Of a stretch of DNA of 64,000 nt, positions 38,217 through 47,959 are shown one piece after another. A model generated the notes under the pieces. It saw only the letters and a list, made by a program, of their open reading frames with translations. It was not told where the DNA came from and made no database searches. The stretch comes from G965207345 sp965207345 (GTDB lineage: Bacteria; Pseudomonadota; Gammaproteobacteria; PS1; Pseudothioglobaceae), in the NCBI GenBank assembly GCA_965207345.1, contig OZ242280.1:62001-126000 (forward strand), read 5' to 3'. The position numbers and the translations under genes were made by a program. Positions within the stretch are counted from its first letter, which is position 1; the number at the start of each line of letters is the position of its first letter.

Positions 38217-38405
38217 AAAATAAAATATATTTTCATAGGCTTGTGGTGCTTTTACTAACTATTTTATATTCCTTCTAGTACTTATACACTAAATACTCTA
38301 CTAACTCTGCAATTTTTATCATGTTAAAAAAATAACTCTTAATAATCCAAAAATTTACACAACACACCGCAAAAACCTAAAACAATTGTAAACACAGCTT
38401 ATTTA

Positions 38406-39803
38406 TTATTTAACTTTTAAAACGCTTTTTTCTATAAAAGAAGTAGCGCGTAAAAGGCGACTTAGGGTGTGCGTTTTCCCGATAAGCTCGGTGGTAATAT
38501 CAATACTCGGTGAAACACCACTACCGCTTAAAGCAAGCCGCAGTGGCTGTGCTACTTTAGCAAAGCCAACACCATAATCCGAACAAACTAATTGTATTAT
38601 CTTATTAATTCTATCTTGATGCCAATTTTCTAAATGTGTAAACTTTTTAAGTAAAGTTTTTAAAATCTCATAACTTTGTGTATGAAAATATTTTTGCGTC
38701 ATTTTTTCATCAAAAGATGAAAAATCTTCATAAAATAAACGGCACGCTTGTGCCATCTCTTTAAGTGTTTTCGTACGCATTTTCAGTAATTCTATGACGC
38801 GCAAAATATCTGCACCGCCCCTTATATCAATGTTATTTTTTTTCAAGTGATACTTTAAATGTTGCCATAATACTTCATTTGTACTATGTTTGATATAATG
38901 TTGGTTAAACCATAATAATTTATTCTCATCAAAACTCGCACTCGCGCGACTAAGTCCTAAAAGTTGGAATGCTGACAACATTTCAGTGCGCGAAAAAATT
39001 TCTTTATCGCCTTGTGCAAAGCCTAAACGTAGCAGATAATTAACAAGTGCATCAGGTAAAAAACCTGCCTCTTTATATGCCATCACACTTAAGGCAGTAT
39101 GACGTTTAGAGAGGCGTTTACCATCTGCACCTAAAATCATAGCTAGATGTGCAAAGTGTGGCAGGGGCCAACCTAATGCCTGATATAAATTAATTTGTCT
39201 TGGTGTGTTACTGATATGGTCATCACCACGAATGACATAATCAATTTTCATATCAAAATCGTCAACAACTACACATAAATTATAAGTTGGTGAACCATCA
39301 CTTCTAGCAATAATTAAATCATCTAATTCACTATTTTCAACACATACTTGAGCGCGCACTAGATCTAGGAAACACACTGAACCTGAGCGCGGATTTTTAA
39401 AGCGAACTGCACCTGTTGTTAATTTTTTATAACGACATTTTCCATCATATTTTGGTTTTTTACCTTGTGCTATCAATGTTTTCCTTAAACTGTCCAACCG
39501 CTCTTTTGAGCACTCACAATAATAGGCTTTGCCATTCTCTAATAATTGCCTAATAATCTCACGATAACGCTCAAAACGCGCTGTTTGATAAACCACTTCA
39601 CCATTATAATCAAGACCAAGCCACTCCATTGCATCCAAAATAGCACGCGTAGAATGAGCACTTGAGCGCATTAAATCTGTATCCTCAATGCGCAGTAAAA
39701 ATTTACCGCCCTGCCCTCTAGCAAGCAAATAAGAAAATAGCGCAGTACGTGCACCACCAATATGTAAATACCCCGTTGGAGAAGGTGCAAAACGACTTTT
39801 CAT
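38406..39803 (-). CDS. gltX: Glutamate-tRNA ligase
   Basis: A 465-residue class I aminoacyl-tRNA synthetase of normal length. It opens with RFAPSPTGYLHIGGARTALF (HIGH-type motif) and has the KMSKS-type motif as GKRLSKRHTALS. The zinc region shows CECSKE. Its start overlaps the Sel1-like gene upstream by 4 bases (ATGA), so the two are co-translated. Confidence 0.96.
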   Translation of the reverse strand: MKSRFAPSPTGYLHIGGARTALFSYLLARGQGGKFLLRIEDTDLMRSSAHSTRAILDAMEWLGLDYNGEVVYQTARFERYREIIRQLLENGKAYYCECSKERLDSLRKTLIAQGKKPKYDGKCRYKKLTTGAVRFKNPRSGSVCFLDLVRAQVCVENSELDDLIIARSDGSPTYNLCVVVDDFDMKIDYVIRGDDHISNTPRQINLYQALGWPLPHFAHLAMILGADGKRLSKRHTALSVMAYKEAGFLPDALVNYLLRLGFAQGDKEIFSRTEMLSAFQLLGLSRASASFDENKLLWFNQHYIKHSTNEVLWQHLKYHLKKNNIDIRGGADILRVIELLKMRTKTLKEMAQACRLFYEDFSSFDEKMTQKYFHTQSYEILKTLLKKFTHLENWHQDRINKIIQLVCSDYGVGFAKVAQPLRLALSGSGVSPSIDITTELIGKTHTLSRLLRATSFIEKSVLKVK

Positions 39804-40240
39804 ACACTTTCTTGTGCTTTAGCTTGCCAATATTTTTCTTTTTCTAAATCAACTGAAACACCTATACCTTCTTTGTAAATCATTGCTAAAGTCTGCATCG
39901 CACCAGCCAAACCAAACCCGGCAGCTTTTTCAAACCACTCTATTGCTAGTGGCATATTTTTTTCTGTGCCCTCGCCTTCCATATAAGCAACGGCTACCAT
40001 GTGATGTGCAAGTGTATGACCTTTTTTAGCAGCTAATTTAAATTGCTCAAAACCAAGCATTTGATTTGCCACCATACCCAAGCCGTTTGTGTGCATCATT
40101 GCCACACGAAATAAAGCATCACTATTACCTTCTATGGCAAGTGGTGCTAATAACTGATATGCCATAGAAAAGTTTTTCGTATCAAAAGCAACAATACCAC
40201 TTGATAAATCAGCATTATAATTATCTGTTTCTTTTGTCAT
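39800..40240 (-). CDS. Sel1-like repeat protein
   Basis: A 146-residue soluble protein made of about three Sel1-like (SLR) helical repeats: ALFRVAMMHTNGLGMVANQM, AHHMVAVAYMEGEGTEKNMP, AMQTLAMIYKEGIGVSVDLE. No signal peptide. Sel1 repeats mediate protein contacts; the partner is unknown. It is the first gene of a two-gene unit with gltX, which it overlaps by 4 bases. Confidence 0.85.
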   Translation of the reverse strand: MTKETDNYNADLSSGIVAFDTKNFSMAYQLLAPLAIEGNSDALFRVAMMHTNGLGMVANQMLGFEQFKLAAKKGHTLAHHMVAVAYMEGEGTEKNMPLAIEWFEKAAGFGLAGAMQTLAMIYKEGIGVSVDLEKEKYWQAKAQESV

Positions 40241-40457
40241 AAGAATATCCCCTTTTGTGATTTATTTTTACAAATGTCATAAGTATTTTAAAAATTTAAA
40301 ATAAATAATGATTTTATCACTTAAACTGATTTTGTAATAAATTTGTAGAAAGATAAGTGCACTCAATACCTCTCTTGTATTCAATGCGCTTTTAAAAACT
40401 ATGCCTTGTATAATTTGGCATAATTTTATAAATATAATATGAGACCCTTACATTAAT

Positions 40458-40823
40458 ATGGAATTTACACTTGAAAAACCACTTGCTAATAGTATTATTT
40501 CATTTGATGATGGCAAAATTAAACTAGCACACAGCATACTTGAGACACCATGCGTGCTTTCAAAGAATTATCACAACAGAATCCAAATAAAAAATATAAG
40601 TGAGATTAATACTGAGAAACTAATACCATTTCTGCATGCAGATAATATCAAAATTCTCATCATCGGCGTAGGGGAAATACGCGCTTTTGCACCGCCTAAG
40701 CAACAAGTGGAGTTTGCTAAAATAGGCGTTAGTATTGAAGTAATGTCTAGTCGTCGCAGTGCTTGCCATTCATATAATTTATTGCTCTGTGATTTTAGAG
40801 CAGTTGGATTATTATTGTTATAA
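40458..40823 (+). CDS. Mth938/DUF498 domain protein
   Basis: A 121-residue protein of the Mth938-like (DUF498) family. It has ISFDDGKIKLAHSI near the start, the central DNIKILIIGVGEIRAFAPPK and the conserved end VEVMSSRRSACHSYNLLLCD as M..RRA..TYN.L. Function in bacteria is not established. It lies 9 bases upstream of rodA and is probably cotranscribed with it. Confidence 0.85.
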   Translation: MEFTLEKPLANSIISFDDGKIKLAHSILETPCVLSKNYHNRIQIKNISEINTEKLIPFLHADNIKILIIGVGEIRAFAPPKQQVEFAKIGVSIEVMSSRRSACHSYNLLLCDFRAVGLLLL

Positions 40824-40832
40824 GAAGCCTTT

Positions 40833-41987
40833 ATGAGTATTTTAGAGCAATTTAAATATCACCTTCGTTACTTTTATATTGACACTTATTTATTTATTTT
40901 GCTGATGTGTCTTTGTGTATTTAGTTTATTGATGCTTTATAGTGCTTCTGGCGGTGTAATAAATTTAGTAAATAAACAATTTTTACATTGGATGCTAGCT
41001 ATTCCTGTTATGCTTATTGTTGCCCAAATCAGCCCTAACCAACTAAGACGCATTGCACCAATACTGATGGTTGTAGGCTTGACACTTCTAGTACTTGTGC
41101 TTTTTTTTGGTGTAAGTAGCAAGGGTGCAACACGCTGGCTTAATTTTGGTTTTATGCACATACAACCTTCTGAAATAATGAAAATTATTGTGCCAATTTT
41201 TGTAGCTAGTATTTTGTCAGAAAATCCGTTACCGCCAAAATTTAAACCGGTTTCAATTTCTATTATTGCCATCTTAGTGACATTTTTTTTAGTTTATAAA
41301 CAGCCTGATTTAGGCACTTCAGTATTGATTGCCAGTTCGGGTTTATTTATTTTATTTTTTTCTGGTTTGAACTGGTCGCCTTTTAAGAAAACTTGGCTTA
41401 ACATTTTAAGTTTCTTCACGCTTACAATTAGCATGAGTTTAATCGCCTGGTTTTATATATTGCATGGTTACCAAAAACAGCGCATTATAACTTTCTTAAA
41501 TCCAGAACGCGATGCGCTAAATTCAGGCTATCACATTATCCAATCTAAAATTGCTATTGGCTCAGGCGGGCTTTTTGGCAAAGGCTGGACTGAAGGTTCA
41601 CAATCACAACTTAATTTCCTGCCTGAACATCAAACTGATTTTATTTTTGCACTCATCGCAGAAGAACTTGGCTTAATTGGTATATTGTGTTTGTTTGTGT
41701 TCTATAGTTTAATTATTTATCATTGTGTTATCATTAGCTTAAATTCTTCTGATAATTTTTCGCGTCTGCTTGCTGCTTCTCTAACAACAACTTTCTTTAC
41801 TTATATTTTTGTCAATATAGGCATGGTGTCTGGTTTATTACCTATTGTAGGAATTCCTCTGCCACTCATTAGTTATGGCGGTTCATCACTTGTCACTTTA
41901 ATGATAAGTTTTGGTATTTTAATGTCAATCAACATAAATCTTCGCCACCTAAAAAAAGTGGGTGATTCTACTCTTAGCAAAAATTAA
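40833..41987 (+). CDS. rodA: Rod-shape SEDS glycosyltransferase RodA
   Basis: A 384-residue SEDS membrane protein. Key blocks are KGATRWLNFGFMHIQPSEIM, YKQPDLGTSVLIASSGL, LNFLPEHQTDFIFALIAEEL and GIPLPLISYGGSSLV. It polymerises lateral-wall glycan with PBP2. The RodA call rests on neighbours mltB and dacA, the elongation cluster; mrdA (PBP2) is not adjacent. Confidence 0.94.
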   Translation: MSILEQFKYHLRYFYIDTYLFILLMCLCVFSLLMLYSASGGVINLVNKQFLHWMLAIPVMLIVAQISPNQLRRIAPILMVVGLTLLVLVLFFGVSSKGATRWLNFGFMHIQPSEIMKIIVPIFVASILSENPLPPKFKPVSISIIAILVTFFLVYKQPDLGTSVLIASSGLFILFFSGLNWSPFKKTWLNILSFFTLTISMSLIAWFYILHGYQKQRIITFLNPERDALNSGYHIIQSKIAIGSGGLFGKGWTEGSQSQLNFLPEHQTDFIFALIAEELGLIGILCLFVFYSLIIYHCVIISLNSSDNFSRLLAASLTTTFFTYIFVNIGMVSGLLPIVGIPLPLISYGGSSLVTLMISFGILMSININLRHLKKVGDSTLSKN

Positions 41988-42000
41988 AAATTTACTCCCT

Positions 42001-43020
42001 ATGTCAAAAATTTACTATTTACTCAATATATTTATCATTTTTACCTTAACACTTCCACTGTTTGCATTTGAGAAAAAACCAGCAAGTGAGTATCCAGCGG
42101 TGCAGCAATTTATGCGTGAAATGGTAAAAAAACATGGATTTAATTACCAAGAATTAGAAATGCTTTTTGCACGCATAAATCTTGAGATTCCAAGTAGAGA
42201 AAGTTCAAGAGGAAAAAAACCTAAATTAACTTGGGAAGAATATCGTTCTTTATTCTTAACTAAGAAACGTATTGCAAACGGCATTAAATTTTGGCAAAAA
42301 TACAAAGATAGTCTTGAACGTGCAGAAAAAAAATTTAAAGTACCTGCACATATTATTGTCGCAATTTTAGGTATAGAAACAAACTATGGGGATTATAAAG
42401 GCGATTATCCAGTTTTAGAAACATTGGCTAAAAAATCTTTTAATAACTATAAACGCAAAAAATTCTACCGAAGGGAATTACAACATTTTTTATTATTAAC
42501 ACGAGAAAATTCTCTATCACCACTTACAATAACAGGTTCACATGCAGGTGCATTAGGGGATGCACAATTTATTCCAAGTAGTTATCGCTATTATGCAATT
42601 GATTTTGATGGTGATAAGAAAATAGATTTAATCAATAGTCCAGTAGATGCTATTGGTAGCATCGCTAATTATTTTGCAAAGCACCGCTGGCAAAATACTG
42701 ATGTGATTGCTTATCCTATCTCACTCAACAACACAGTAAAGAATATTTATACCAAGCCAGTCAAACCTAAAACTACAACGAAATATTGGCGTGGGGAAAA
42801 AATTGCCACACATCCTAGAGCAAATGAAAAAATGAAATCTGAGATTGTGATGCTTACCATGGAGAAGGCAAAAGAATATTGGATGACTTACTGGAATTTT
42901 TATGTTATTACTCGTTATAATCACAATAATTATTATGCGATGGCAGTTTATCAACTCAGTCAAATTCTAAAAGAAAATGCTATAATAGCCCACCCTAATT
43001 TATCCTCAAAAGATCTATGA
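42001..43020 (+). CDS. mltB: Membrane-bound lytic transglycosylase B
   Basis: An MltB-family transglycosylase that cleaves the glycan backbone. The start at ATG 42001 gives a signal sequence (KIYYLLNIFIIFTLTLPLFA); a GTG at 41962 would add 13 residues and overlap rodA. No lipidated Cys is seen, unlike E. coli MltB, so it may be soluble in the periplasm. Catalytic Glu lies in VAILGIETNYGDYKGDYPVL. Further family blocks are GALGDAQFIPSSYRYYAIDF and VYQLSQILKE. It ends with ATGA overlap to dacA. Confidence 0.9.
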   Translation: MSKIYYLLNIFIIFTLTLPLFAFEKKPASEYPAVQQFMREMVKKHGFNYQELEMLFARINLEIPSRESSRGKKPKLTWEEYRSLFLTKKRIANGIKFWQKYKDSLERAEKKFKVPAHIIVAILGIETNYGDYKGDYPVLETLAKKSFNNYKRKKFYRRELQHFLLLTRENSLSPLTITGSHAGALGDAQFIPSSYRYYAIDFDGDKKIDLINSPVDAIGSIANYFAKHRWQNTDVIAYPISLNNTVKNIYTKPVKPKTTTKYWRGEKIATHPRANEKMKSEIVMLTMEKAKEYWMTYWNFYVITRYNHNNYYAMAVYQLSQILKENAIIAHPNLSSKDL

Positions 43021-44186
43021 ATATTTTAGAAAAATTTATCAATCATTTATCGCTTGTACGCTTCATTTTATGCTCTTTTATTGCACTATTCTCCAGCATT
43101 GTCAGCAGTGAAATTTATATCATACCTGATGCTCCTAGCGTAAATAAAAAGGTTGCTTATAGCGTTGTTGATGCGCAATCTGGGAAAATACTCGCCGCAC
43201 AAAATATTGATGAAAAAAGACCGCCCGCTAGCCTAGCTAAAATTATGACATCTTATGTTGCCTTTAAGCGTATTAAGGCAGGATTTTTAAAATTAGATGA
43301 TACGGTTTTAATTAGTCAAAAAGCACGCGTAGCAGAAGGTTCAAGAAGTTTTTTAGAGCAAGGAGATCGCATTACATTTGAAGATTTATTAAAAGGTATG
43401 ATTGTGCAATCTGGCAATGATGCTAGTATTGCTATTGCAGAGCATGTTGCAGGTGATGAAGAGACTTTTGTTGCACTAATGAATCATTATGGCAAAACAC
43501 TCGGTATGATAAATACGCACTATACTAATTCTTCAGGGCTTCCACATCCAGAACAATACACTACAGCACGCGATTTAACTACGCTTTCCATCGCACTCAT
43601 TGAGGAGTTTCCCGTATTTTATAAATGGTATAAAGAAAAAGAGTTTACCTATAATAACATCAAACAAAAAAATCGTAACAAACTTCTGTGGCTAGATGAA
43701 AGCGTGGATGGTATTAAAACAGGTTACACTAAAGCAGCAGGATATTGCTTGGTTTCCTCGTCTAAACGAAATGATATGCGCCTAATCTCAGCTGTTCTAA
43801 ATACAAGTAATAGCAGCGAGCGCTTGGAAATTACACAAAAAATGTTAGGTTATGGTTTTCGCTTTTTTGAAACACAAGCACTCGGTGAAATTGACGACGA
43901 GATTGCTAAAGTAAAACTTTATAAATCACCTAAAGAAAATATCAAAATTGGTTTCAAAACTAAACCTTACTTGACAATCGCTAGGGGACAATTTAAAAAC
44001 ATTAAAAAAGTGCTTAAAATTCAGCAAAATATTGTTGCTCCAGTTAAAAAAGGAGAGAATCTTGGTTATTTATCTATAACCCTAGAAGATAAAGAAATTG
44101 CAACTTATCTGCTAGTTGCTTCAGAGAAAGCGCCGCTATCAGGGTTCTTTGGCCGCACTATTGATACAATTAAACTAATGTTTTAA
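43017..44186 (+). CDS. dacA: D-alanyl-D-alanine carboxypeptidase (PBP5/6 type)
   Basis: A 389-residue S11-family peptidase that trims the terminal D-Ala of pentapeptide stems. It has a signal-like N-terminus, the SxxK motif in PASLAKIMTSYVAF, SxN in QSGNDASIAIAEH, and KTG in GIKTGYTKAAGYC. The C-terminal beta-domain and a final amphipathic stretch (GFFGRTIDTIKLMF) for membrane attachment are present. Overlaps mltB by 4 bases and dat by one base. Confidence 0.95.
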   Translation: MNILEKFINHLSLVRFILCSFIALFSSIVSSEIYIIPDAPSVNKKVAYSVVDAQSGKILAAQNIDEKRPPASLAKIMTSYVAFKRIKAGFLKLDDTVLISQKARVAEGSRSFLEQGDRITFEDLLKGMIVQSGNDASIAIAEHVAGDEETFVALMNHYGKTLGMINTHYTNSSGLPHPEQYTTARDLTTLSIALIEEFPVFYKWYKEKEFTYNNIKQKNRNKLLWLDESVDGIKTGYTKAAGYCLVSSSKRNDMRLISAVLNTSNSSERLEITQKMLGYGFRFFETQALGEIDDEIAKVKLYKSPKENIKIGFKTKPYLTIARGQFKNIKKVLKIQQNIVAPVKKGENLGYLSITLEDKEIATYLLVASEKAPLSGFFGRTIDTIKLMF

Positions 44187-45022
44187 TGGTTTATTTAAAT
44201 GGTGATTATATTCCTATAACAAAAGCGTATATTAGCATTTTGGATAGAGGTTTTTTATTTGGTGATGGTGTTTATGAAGTAATTCCTATTTATGATGGAA
44301 AATTATTTCGCCTGGGTGCGCACTTAAGGCGTCTTGAATACAGTCTCTACGCACTTGGTATTAAAAATCCATATTCCCAAAATAAATGGCAAAATATTCT
44401 AATAAAACTTATTACACAACAAAAGCAAAAAACACTTTTACTATATATACAAATTACGCGCGGCATCGCTGAGATAAGAGAACATATCAGCGAAAATGAA
44501 TTAACGCCTACCATTTTCATACAGGCGTTGCCGCTTAAAATAAAAACATTTGACGCACTCAAAAAGGGCTACCGCGCAATCACTGATGTAGATACGCGCT
44601 GGGCACGTTGTGATATTAAATCAATAGCACTTCTTGCAAATGTTTTACACCTACAAAAAGCAAAAGAAAGAAATGCAGAAGAGGTAATTTTGCTTAAAAA
44701 CTCTCTAGTAACTGAAGGGGCGAGTAGTAATGTTTTTGTAGTTAAAAATAATATCGTGAAAACCCATCCCAAGGGAGAAAATATTTTATCTGGTATCACG
44801 CGTGATTTAGTAATAGAAAGTGTCAAATATTACAATCTAAAAATGATAGAAAAACCATTTGATAAAAAAACACTATTTGATGCCGATGAAGTCTGGATTA
44901 GTAGTTCAAAGCGTGAAATAATGCCAATTACTTATATTGATAATCAAGCTATCAATGATGCAAAAGTAGGCGCATTATGGCAAAAAATTTATCAGCATTT
45001 TAAAAAACTTAAAAATGGATGA
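44186..45022 (+). CDS. dat: D-amino acid aminotransferase
   Basis: A 278-residue fold-type IV PLP enzyme. It opens VYLNGDYIPITKAYISILDR and GFLFGDGVYEVIPIY. The PLP lysine lies in CDIKSIALLANVLH, and EVILLKNSLVTEGASSNVFV and GITRDLVIE follow. It interconverts D-alanine and D-glutamate, wall precursors, fitting its place after dacA. Branched-chain aminotransferase is the main alternative within the fold. Confidence 0.88.
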   Translation: MVYLNGDYIPITKAYISILDRGFLFGDGVYEVIPIYDGKLFRLGAHLRRLEYSLYALGIKNPYSQNKWQNILIKLITQQKQKTLLLYIQITRGIAEIREHISENELTPTIFIQALPLKIKTFDALKKGYRAITDVDTRWARCDIKSIALLANVLHLQKAKERNAEEVILLKNSLVTEGASSNVFVVKNNIVKTHPKGENILSGITRDLVIESVKYYNLKMIEKPFDKKTLFDADEVWISSSKREIMPITYIDNQAINDAKVGALWQKIYQHFKKLKNG

Positions 45023-46034
45023 AAATACTCCAAATAGTGCACTCAATTGTTGGTTAAAAAATTATTTTGATAATATAAAAATCACGCCGTTTTCAAACGA
45101 TGCAAGTCTACGCAGATATTTTCGCATAGAATATATCAAGACAAATAGCACTCATAAAAATGCAAATAATACTTATGTGGTGGTTGACTTCAGTTTGGAA
45201 AAAGAAATATTCTTAAATTTTATTAAAGTACAAAAAATTTTACGTGCTAAAAAAATTTCTGTGCCTAAAATTTATCAATTAGATATGAAACTTGGTTTTT
45301 CAATTTTAGAAGATTTAGGTGATAAAACTTTTTTAAAAATACAAAAGACTCACACTACACCAAGTCTAAGCAATTATAAATGTGCAATTGCTACGCTTAT
45401 TGATTTACAAAAAATTAATACCACTACTATCAAAAATTATACAAAAAAGATTTTGTTGACAGAAATGCAGCTTTTTATAGATTGGTATCTTATCAAATAT
45501 AGAAATTATCAGCTAGATACAAATACCACGCAAAATCTAAAAAATATTTTTAATTATCTAAGTACAAATATAATAAAACAAAAACAAGTTTTTACGCATA
45601 GAGATTACCATAGTCGTAATATTATGGTATGCGAAGGAAAAACTGCTGAGAAAAAATTAGACAAAAAAAAATTGGTTCTAATTGATTTTCAAGATGCGCT
45701 TATTGGTGCTTATACTTATGATTTATGCTCGCTTCTAAAAGATGCGTATATTAAATTACCCGCCAAAATTTTAGAAACACTATTTAATGAATATTATCAT
45801 AAAGCAAAATTTACCTTAAAACTGGATGTGGATTACAAAAATTATCTCAGAGATTTTGACTTGACAAGTATTCAAAGACAGCTCAAAGTACTAGGTATTT
45901 TTGCACGCCTTTCACTTCGTGATAACAAAAATAGATATTTAGCCAATATGCCTATGGTTTTTAATTATGTACTTAAAACCAGCAAAAAATATCCAGAGTT
46001 AAGACATTTACACCAACTATTATGCAAGCTGTAA
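45015..46034 (+). CDS. amgK: Cell-wall sugar kinase AmgK
   Basis: A 339-residue protein of the aminoglycoside-phosphotransferase fold. Kinase motifs are VFTHRDYHSRNIMV (catalytic Asp) and LVLIDFQDALIGAYTYDLCS (metal-binding Asp). N-terminal NDASLRRYFRIEY is typical for AmgK, the anomeric kinase of MurNAc and GlcNAc. The next gene, overlapping by 13 bases, is murU, which strongly supports this call over a generic APH. Confidence 0.88.
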   Translation: MDENTPNSALNCWLKNYFDNIKITPFSNDASLRRYFRIEYIKTNSTHKNANNTYVVVDFSLEKEIFLNFIKVQKILRAKKISVPKIYQLDMKLGFSILEDLGDKTFLKIQKTHTTPSLSNYKCAIATLIDLQKINTTTIKNYTKKILLTEMQLFIDWYLIKYRNYQLDTNTTQNLKNIFNYLSTNIIKQKQVFTHRDYHSRNIMVCEGKTAEKKLDKKKLVLIDFQDALIGAYTYDLCSLLKDAYIKLPAKILETLFNEYYHKAKFTLKLDVDYKNYLRDFDLTSIQRQLKVLGIFARLSLRDNKNRYLANMPMVFNYVLKTSKKYPELRHLHQLLCKL

Positions 46035-46816
46035 TCCTCGCAGCAGGTAGAGGAAAGAGGATGCTTTCACTCACTAAAAATACACCAAAACCTCTCCTTA
46101 AAGTCGGAGGTAAAACACTTATTGAATACGCTATTGAAACCTTAAAAAAAGAGAATATCACTGATATTATTATCAATATTTCCTACAAAGGTGCACAAAT
46201 TAAAAAATTTTTAAATGATGGTAAAAATTTTGGCGTGCACATTCGTTACAGTGACGAAAAAGATAATCCTCTCGAAACCGCAGGCGGAATTATAAAAGCC
46301 CTACCTCTTTTGGAAAATAAACCTTTTGTTGCGATGGGAGCAGATATTATTTGTGATTATGATTTAAAAAATCTGCCTAAAATTCAAAATAATATACTCG
46401 CACATTTAGTTCTAGTTAAAAATCCCATACATCATAAAATGGGTGATTTCGTATTTGAAAACGGCTATCTTACACTGATAAAAAAACCTAATAAATCCAA
46501 TCAAAGCATGAAACAAAAAACTTGGACCTTTTCAGGAATTGGACTTTATCATCCTCTATTTTTTGAAAATTACCGAACAAAAAAAAATATGCAAAAAAAA
46601 ACCTTTAAAGAATACATACAGCACGTAAAAATTCCGCTAAGTAAAATTTTTACTGAAATTGTACAGAAGAATAAAATAAGCAAGCAAGTAACCAAAAAAA
46701 TCAGTGCTAGCATTCATAGTGGGCTTTGGTTTGATGTAGGTACACCTTCAAACCTAGAAGAAGTAAATGCCATGGTAGGAAATCAAGATGCAGAAATATC
46801 AAAAAATAACACATAA
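46022..46816 (+). CDS. murU: MurNAc-1-phosphate uridylyltransferase MurU
   Basis: A 264-residue nucleotidyltransferase with QAVILAAGRGKRMLSLTKNT followed by PKPLLKVGGKTLIEYAIETL, the sugar-nucleotide signature. ETAGGIIKALPLLENKPFVA and FSGIGLYHPLFF agree with the MurU branch. With AmgK it turns recycled MurNAc into UDP-MurNAc, bypassing MurA and so partly fosfomycin-insensitive. Middle gene of an overlapping trio. Confidence 0.9.
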   Translation: MQAVILAAGRGKRMLSLTKNTPKPLLKVGGKTLIEYAIETLKKENITDIIINISYKGAQIKKFLNDGKNFGVHIRYSDEKDNPLETAGGIIKALPLLENKPFVAMGADIICDYDLKNLPKIQNNILAHLVLVKNPIHHKMGDFVFENGYLTLIKKPNKSNQSMKQKTWTFSGIGLYHPLFFENYRTKKNMQKKTFKEYIQHVKIPLSKIFTEIVQKNKISKQVTKKISASIHSGLWFDVGTPSNLEEVNAMVGNQDAEISKNNT

Positions 46817-47417
46817 GATAAATACAAGATTTCCAAAATTAATACTGATAATTTTTATAATTTTTTGGATTTTTTTAGCTATTAGCCCCCACTATCGAGA
46901 AATTTGGTTTTTTGAAAATATTCTATCTGTAATACTTGTTTTTATGCTCATACTCACTTATCAAAAATTTAGGTTTTCAAATATCTCTTACTGGTTAATT
47001 TTTTTATTATTATGCTCTCAAACTATAGGTGCACACTACACTTATGCTGAAGTACCAATTGGGTTCTATATACAAAATATGTTTGATTTATCTAGAAACC
47101 ATTATGATAGATTTGTGCATTTTTTATTTGGATTATTACTCACGCTCCCAATTAAAGAAGTGTGCGAAAAATACATGCGCACAGCTAATACAAAATTTTT
47201 ATATATTATTTTAGTTTTAATAATTTTTGGAGTGAGTGGATTATATGAAGTTTTAGAATGGATTTATGCAATTTTTAGAGAATCAGGAAGCAGTGAAAAT
47301 AAATTCTTGGGAGCACAAGGTGATTTTTGGGATGCACAAAAAGATATTTTTTTAGCAGCACTTGGTGCCATAATTTTTTTAGCAATTTATCACTTGTTAA
47401 CACAAAGAAAAATATAA
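46788..47417 (+). CDS. YjdF-like DUF2238 membrane protein
   Basis: A 209-residue protein with six predicted membrane helices (for example LILIIFIIFWIFLAISP; ILVLIIFGVSGLYEVLEWIY). The conserved SRNHYDRFVHFLFGLLL, GLYEVLEWIYA and LGAQGDFWDAQKDIFLAALG belong to the DUF2238/YjdF family. Function unknown. It overlaps murU by 29 bases, so it is expressed with it. Confidence 0.85.
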   Translation: MQKYQKITHKINTRFPKLILIIFIIFWIFLAISPHYREIWFFENILSVILVFMLILTYQKFRFSNISYWLIFLLLCSQTIGAHYTYAEVPIGFYIQNMFDLSRNHYDRFVHFLFGLLLTLPIKEVCEKYMRTANTKFLYIILVLIIFGVSGLYEVLEWIYAIFRESGSSENKFLGAQGDFWDAQKDIFLAALGAIIFLAIYHLLTQRKI

Positions 47418-47502
47418 ATACCCGCTTGATCTAATTTTCATATTTTTTGAAGTAGAAACTTTGCTGGTAGAAAAGAAAAACTTCAAGTAAAATTCAAAAT
47501 TA

Positions 47503-47609
47503 GTAGTATGGTAGATTTAGTGGCGGCGATGTGCTATCAACCCCGTCAGATTCGGAAGAAAGCAGCGGTAATAGCTTTTTCGGGTGTTGCTAATCATCTA
47601 TCATACTAC
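47503..47609 (+). ncRNA. ffs: Signal recognition particle RNA (4.5S)
   Basis: The segment CCCCGTCAGATTCGGAAGAAAG followed by CAGCGG matches the universally conserved SRP RNA apical domain (GTCAGGTCCGGAAGGAAGCAGC). The ends pair over 14 bases: GTAGTATGGTAGAT (47503-47516) with ATCTATCATACTAC (47596-47609). At 107 nt it has the size of the small bacterial form. It binds Ffh and FtsY for co-translational membrane targeting. Nothing like a strong terminator follows. Confidence 0.9.
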
Positions 47610-47755
47610 CCTTATTTTCTGTCGCCACAAAGGCAGTGGATGAGGAAAGAATAAATTTGTTTGGTGATATGATGAGAAAATTCGTTCTCGGAATAATCAC
47701 CTTAAATCTTGCTAAATAATAACATATATTAGTTTATAGAAGAGAGGATATAGTA

Positions 47756-47854
47756 ATTGATAGATATACTAAAATCGTGCTAACTATCATTGCATTAGCG
47801 TTTATCGTATTAGTTAGGCAAAATATTGGATATGTAAAAAGTAGTTATTTGTGA
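47756..47854 (+). CDS. Possible 32-residue membrane peptide, ATT start
   Basis: An AGAGAGGA ribosome-site-like sequence at 47741-47748 is followed, 7 bases on, by ATT and a frame encoding DRYTKIVLTIIALAFIVLVR and 11 more residues up to TGA 47854. The hydrophobic centre could span a membrane. ATT is a rare start, so this may be a decayed gene. It fills part of the 350-base gap between the SRP RNA and the methyltransferase. Confidence 0.3.
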   Translation: MDRYTKIVLTIIALAFIVLVRQNIGYVKSSYL

Positions 47855-47959
47855 TTATAAAGGTGGGAGTTGTCTTGCTTGACACCCACACTCGTCCACG
47901 AGAAGGTAAAAAGGTTTGAAAAAATTATGCGGATGATGTAGCGTGATTTGGAAACTGAA

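Noticed and set aside
41962..42000. GTG start for mltB overlapping rodA.
   Set aside because: Signal peptide is best placed from ATG 42001; the extra 13 residues precede it without purpose.
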